A DNA stretch of 6,054 bases from an uncultured Flavobacteriales bacterium (lineage in GTDB: Bacteria > Bacteroidota > Bacteroidia > Flavobacteriales > BACL11). Below, one piece after another: positions 5,803 to 6,054 of this stretch; the first letter of the stretch is position 1; each line of letters begins with the position of its first letter. The notes beneath the pieces are model-generated. The model did no database searches and was not told the origin of the DNA. It saw only the letters and a program-made list of their open reading frames with translations. A program made the position numbers and the translations under genes. Location: positions 1 to 6,054 of the forward strand of contig CATMIT010000088.1 of NCBI GenBank assembly GCA_950069165.1, read 5' to 3'.

Positions 5803-6054
5803 TCACTCCTGGTTAGTTGAGACCTCTACCAGTAAGGTATCAAACTCGATTTGTCTAACCTGGTACTTTACAACTCCTTCAATTTGTTCATTATCGAGAA
5901 AGCAGTATAGTACTGTTAAGCTGGAATCCCCACAAATGCCCTTTTTTACTTCAATGGTCTCAAAATCACCTGCATTAGCAGACCGTTGTATGAGGAACAT
6001 GCAGTTCTTGGTCAGGCCGGTGATTCGCCAATTGAGAAACACCTTGTCGTCAAT
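5803..6054 (-). CDS. C-terminal end of a secreted/surface protein with a T9SS-associated Ig/fibronectin-like domain (partial)
   Basis: The frame is open from the window edge to the TGA at 5803, showing 83 residues. The start lies outside; the GTG at 6042 is an internal Val codon, since the domain's first strand continues upstream of it (IDDKVFLNW). The pattern V-x-L-x-W, then FLIQRSANAGDFETI, YCFLDN and VKYQVRQIEFD, matches by eye the beta-sandwich module seen just before the sorting domain in many Bacteroidota type IX secretion proteins (usual form W..N..F.IERS.dg..F..I...YyRl.q.D.DG). Here the protein stops about 10 residues after the module, so the usual C-terminal sorting domain is absent. 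It is either a short protein exported another way or truncated. GC is about 42%, above its neighbours. The family match is from pattern memory and moderately sure. Confidence 0.6.
   Translation of the reverse strand: MDDKVFLNWRITGLTKNCMFLIQRSANAGDFETIEVKKGICGDSSLTVLYCFLDNEQIEGVVKYQVRQIEFDTLLVEVSTNQE

Overview
The window looks like chromosomal DNA from a low-GC member of the Bacteroidota, possibly a Cytophagales-type marine or soil bacterium. The evidence is the yicC-gmk-nadD-lipoprotein gene order, promoter -7 boxes of the TAnnTTTGY type just upstream of several genes, mostly absent Shine-Dalgarno sequences, and a fragment resembling the immunoglobulin/fibronectin-like domain of secreted type IX secretion proteins. 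GC is about one third across most of the window (hand-counted samples 27-34%) but about 42% in the last 250 bases.

Layout. Bases 71-1582 (minus strand) hold an RhlE-type DEAD-box RNA helicase followed six bases later by a small VF530-family DNA-binding protein. A degenerate second copy of the helicase's basic C-terminal tail follows the VF530 stop codon. Bases 1656-5138 (minus strand) form a compact run read as EamA transporter, yicC (endoribonuclease/stress protein), gmk (guanylate kinase), nadD (NaMN adenylyltransferase) and a small lipoprotein. Gaps are 20, 0, -4 and 2 bases, so this is probably one operon, with a possible internal promoter before yicC. Bases 5139-5221 are a divergent promoter region with a perfect 10-bp inverted repeat around the transporter's -7 box. 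From 5222 on the plus strand runs a trans-sulfuration (cystathionine gamma-synthase/lyase type) enzyme that breaks off after residue 171, before its PLP lysine. The break lies at a 7-bp direct repeat bracketing an AT palindrome. Beyond it, 5803-6054 on the minus strand carries the end of an apparent surface or secreted protein.

How the genes relate. gmk and nadD are core nucleotide and NAD synthesis steps, and yicC commonly lies beside gmk. The helicase and VF530 gene form a separate nucleic-acid-handling pair. I see no transposase, CRISPR array, tRNA or rRNA, and no convincing undescribed multi-gene system. The most unusual features are the duplicated helicase tail, the operator-like repeat at the divergent promoter, and the broken trans-sulfuration gene with its composition change. 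No gene-free stretch exceeds 300 bases; the longest, 5139-5221, is described below.
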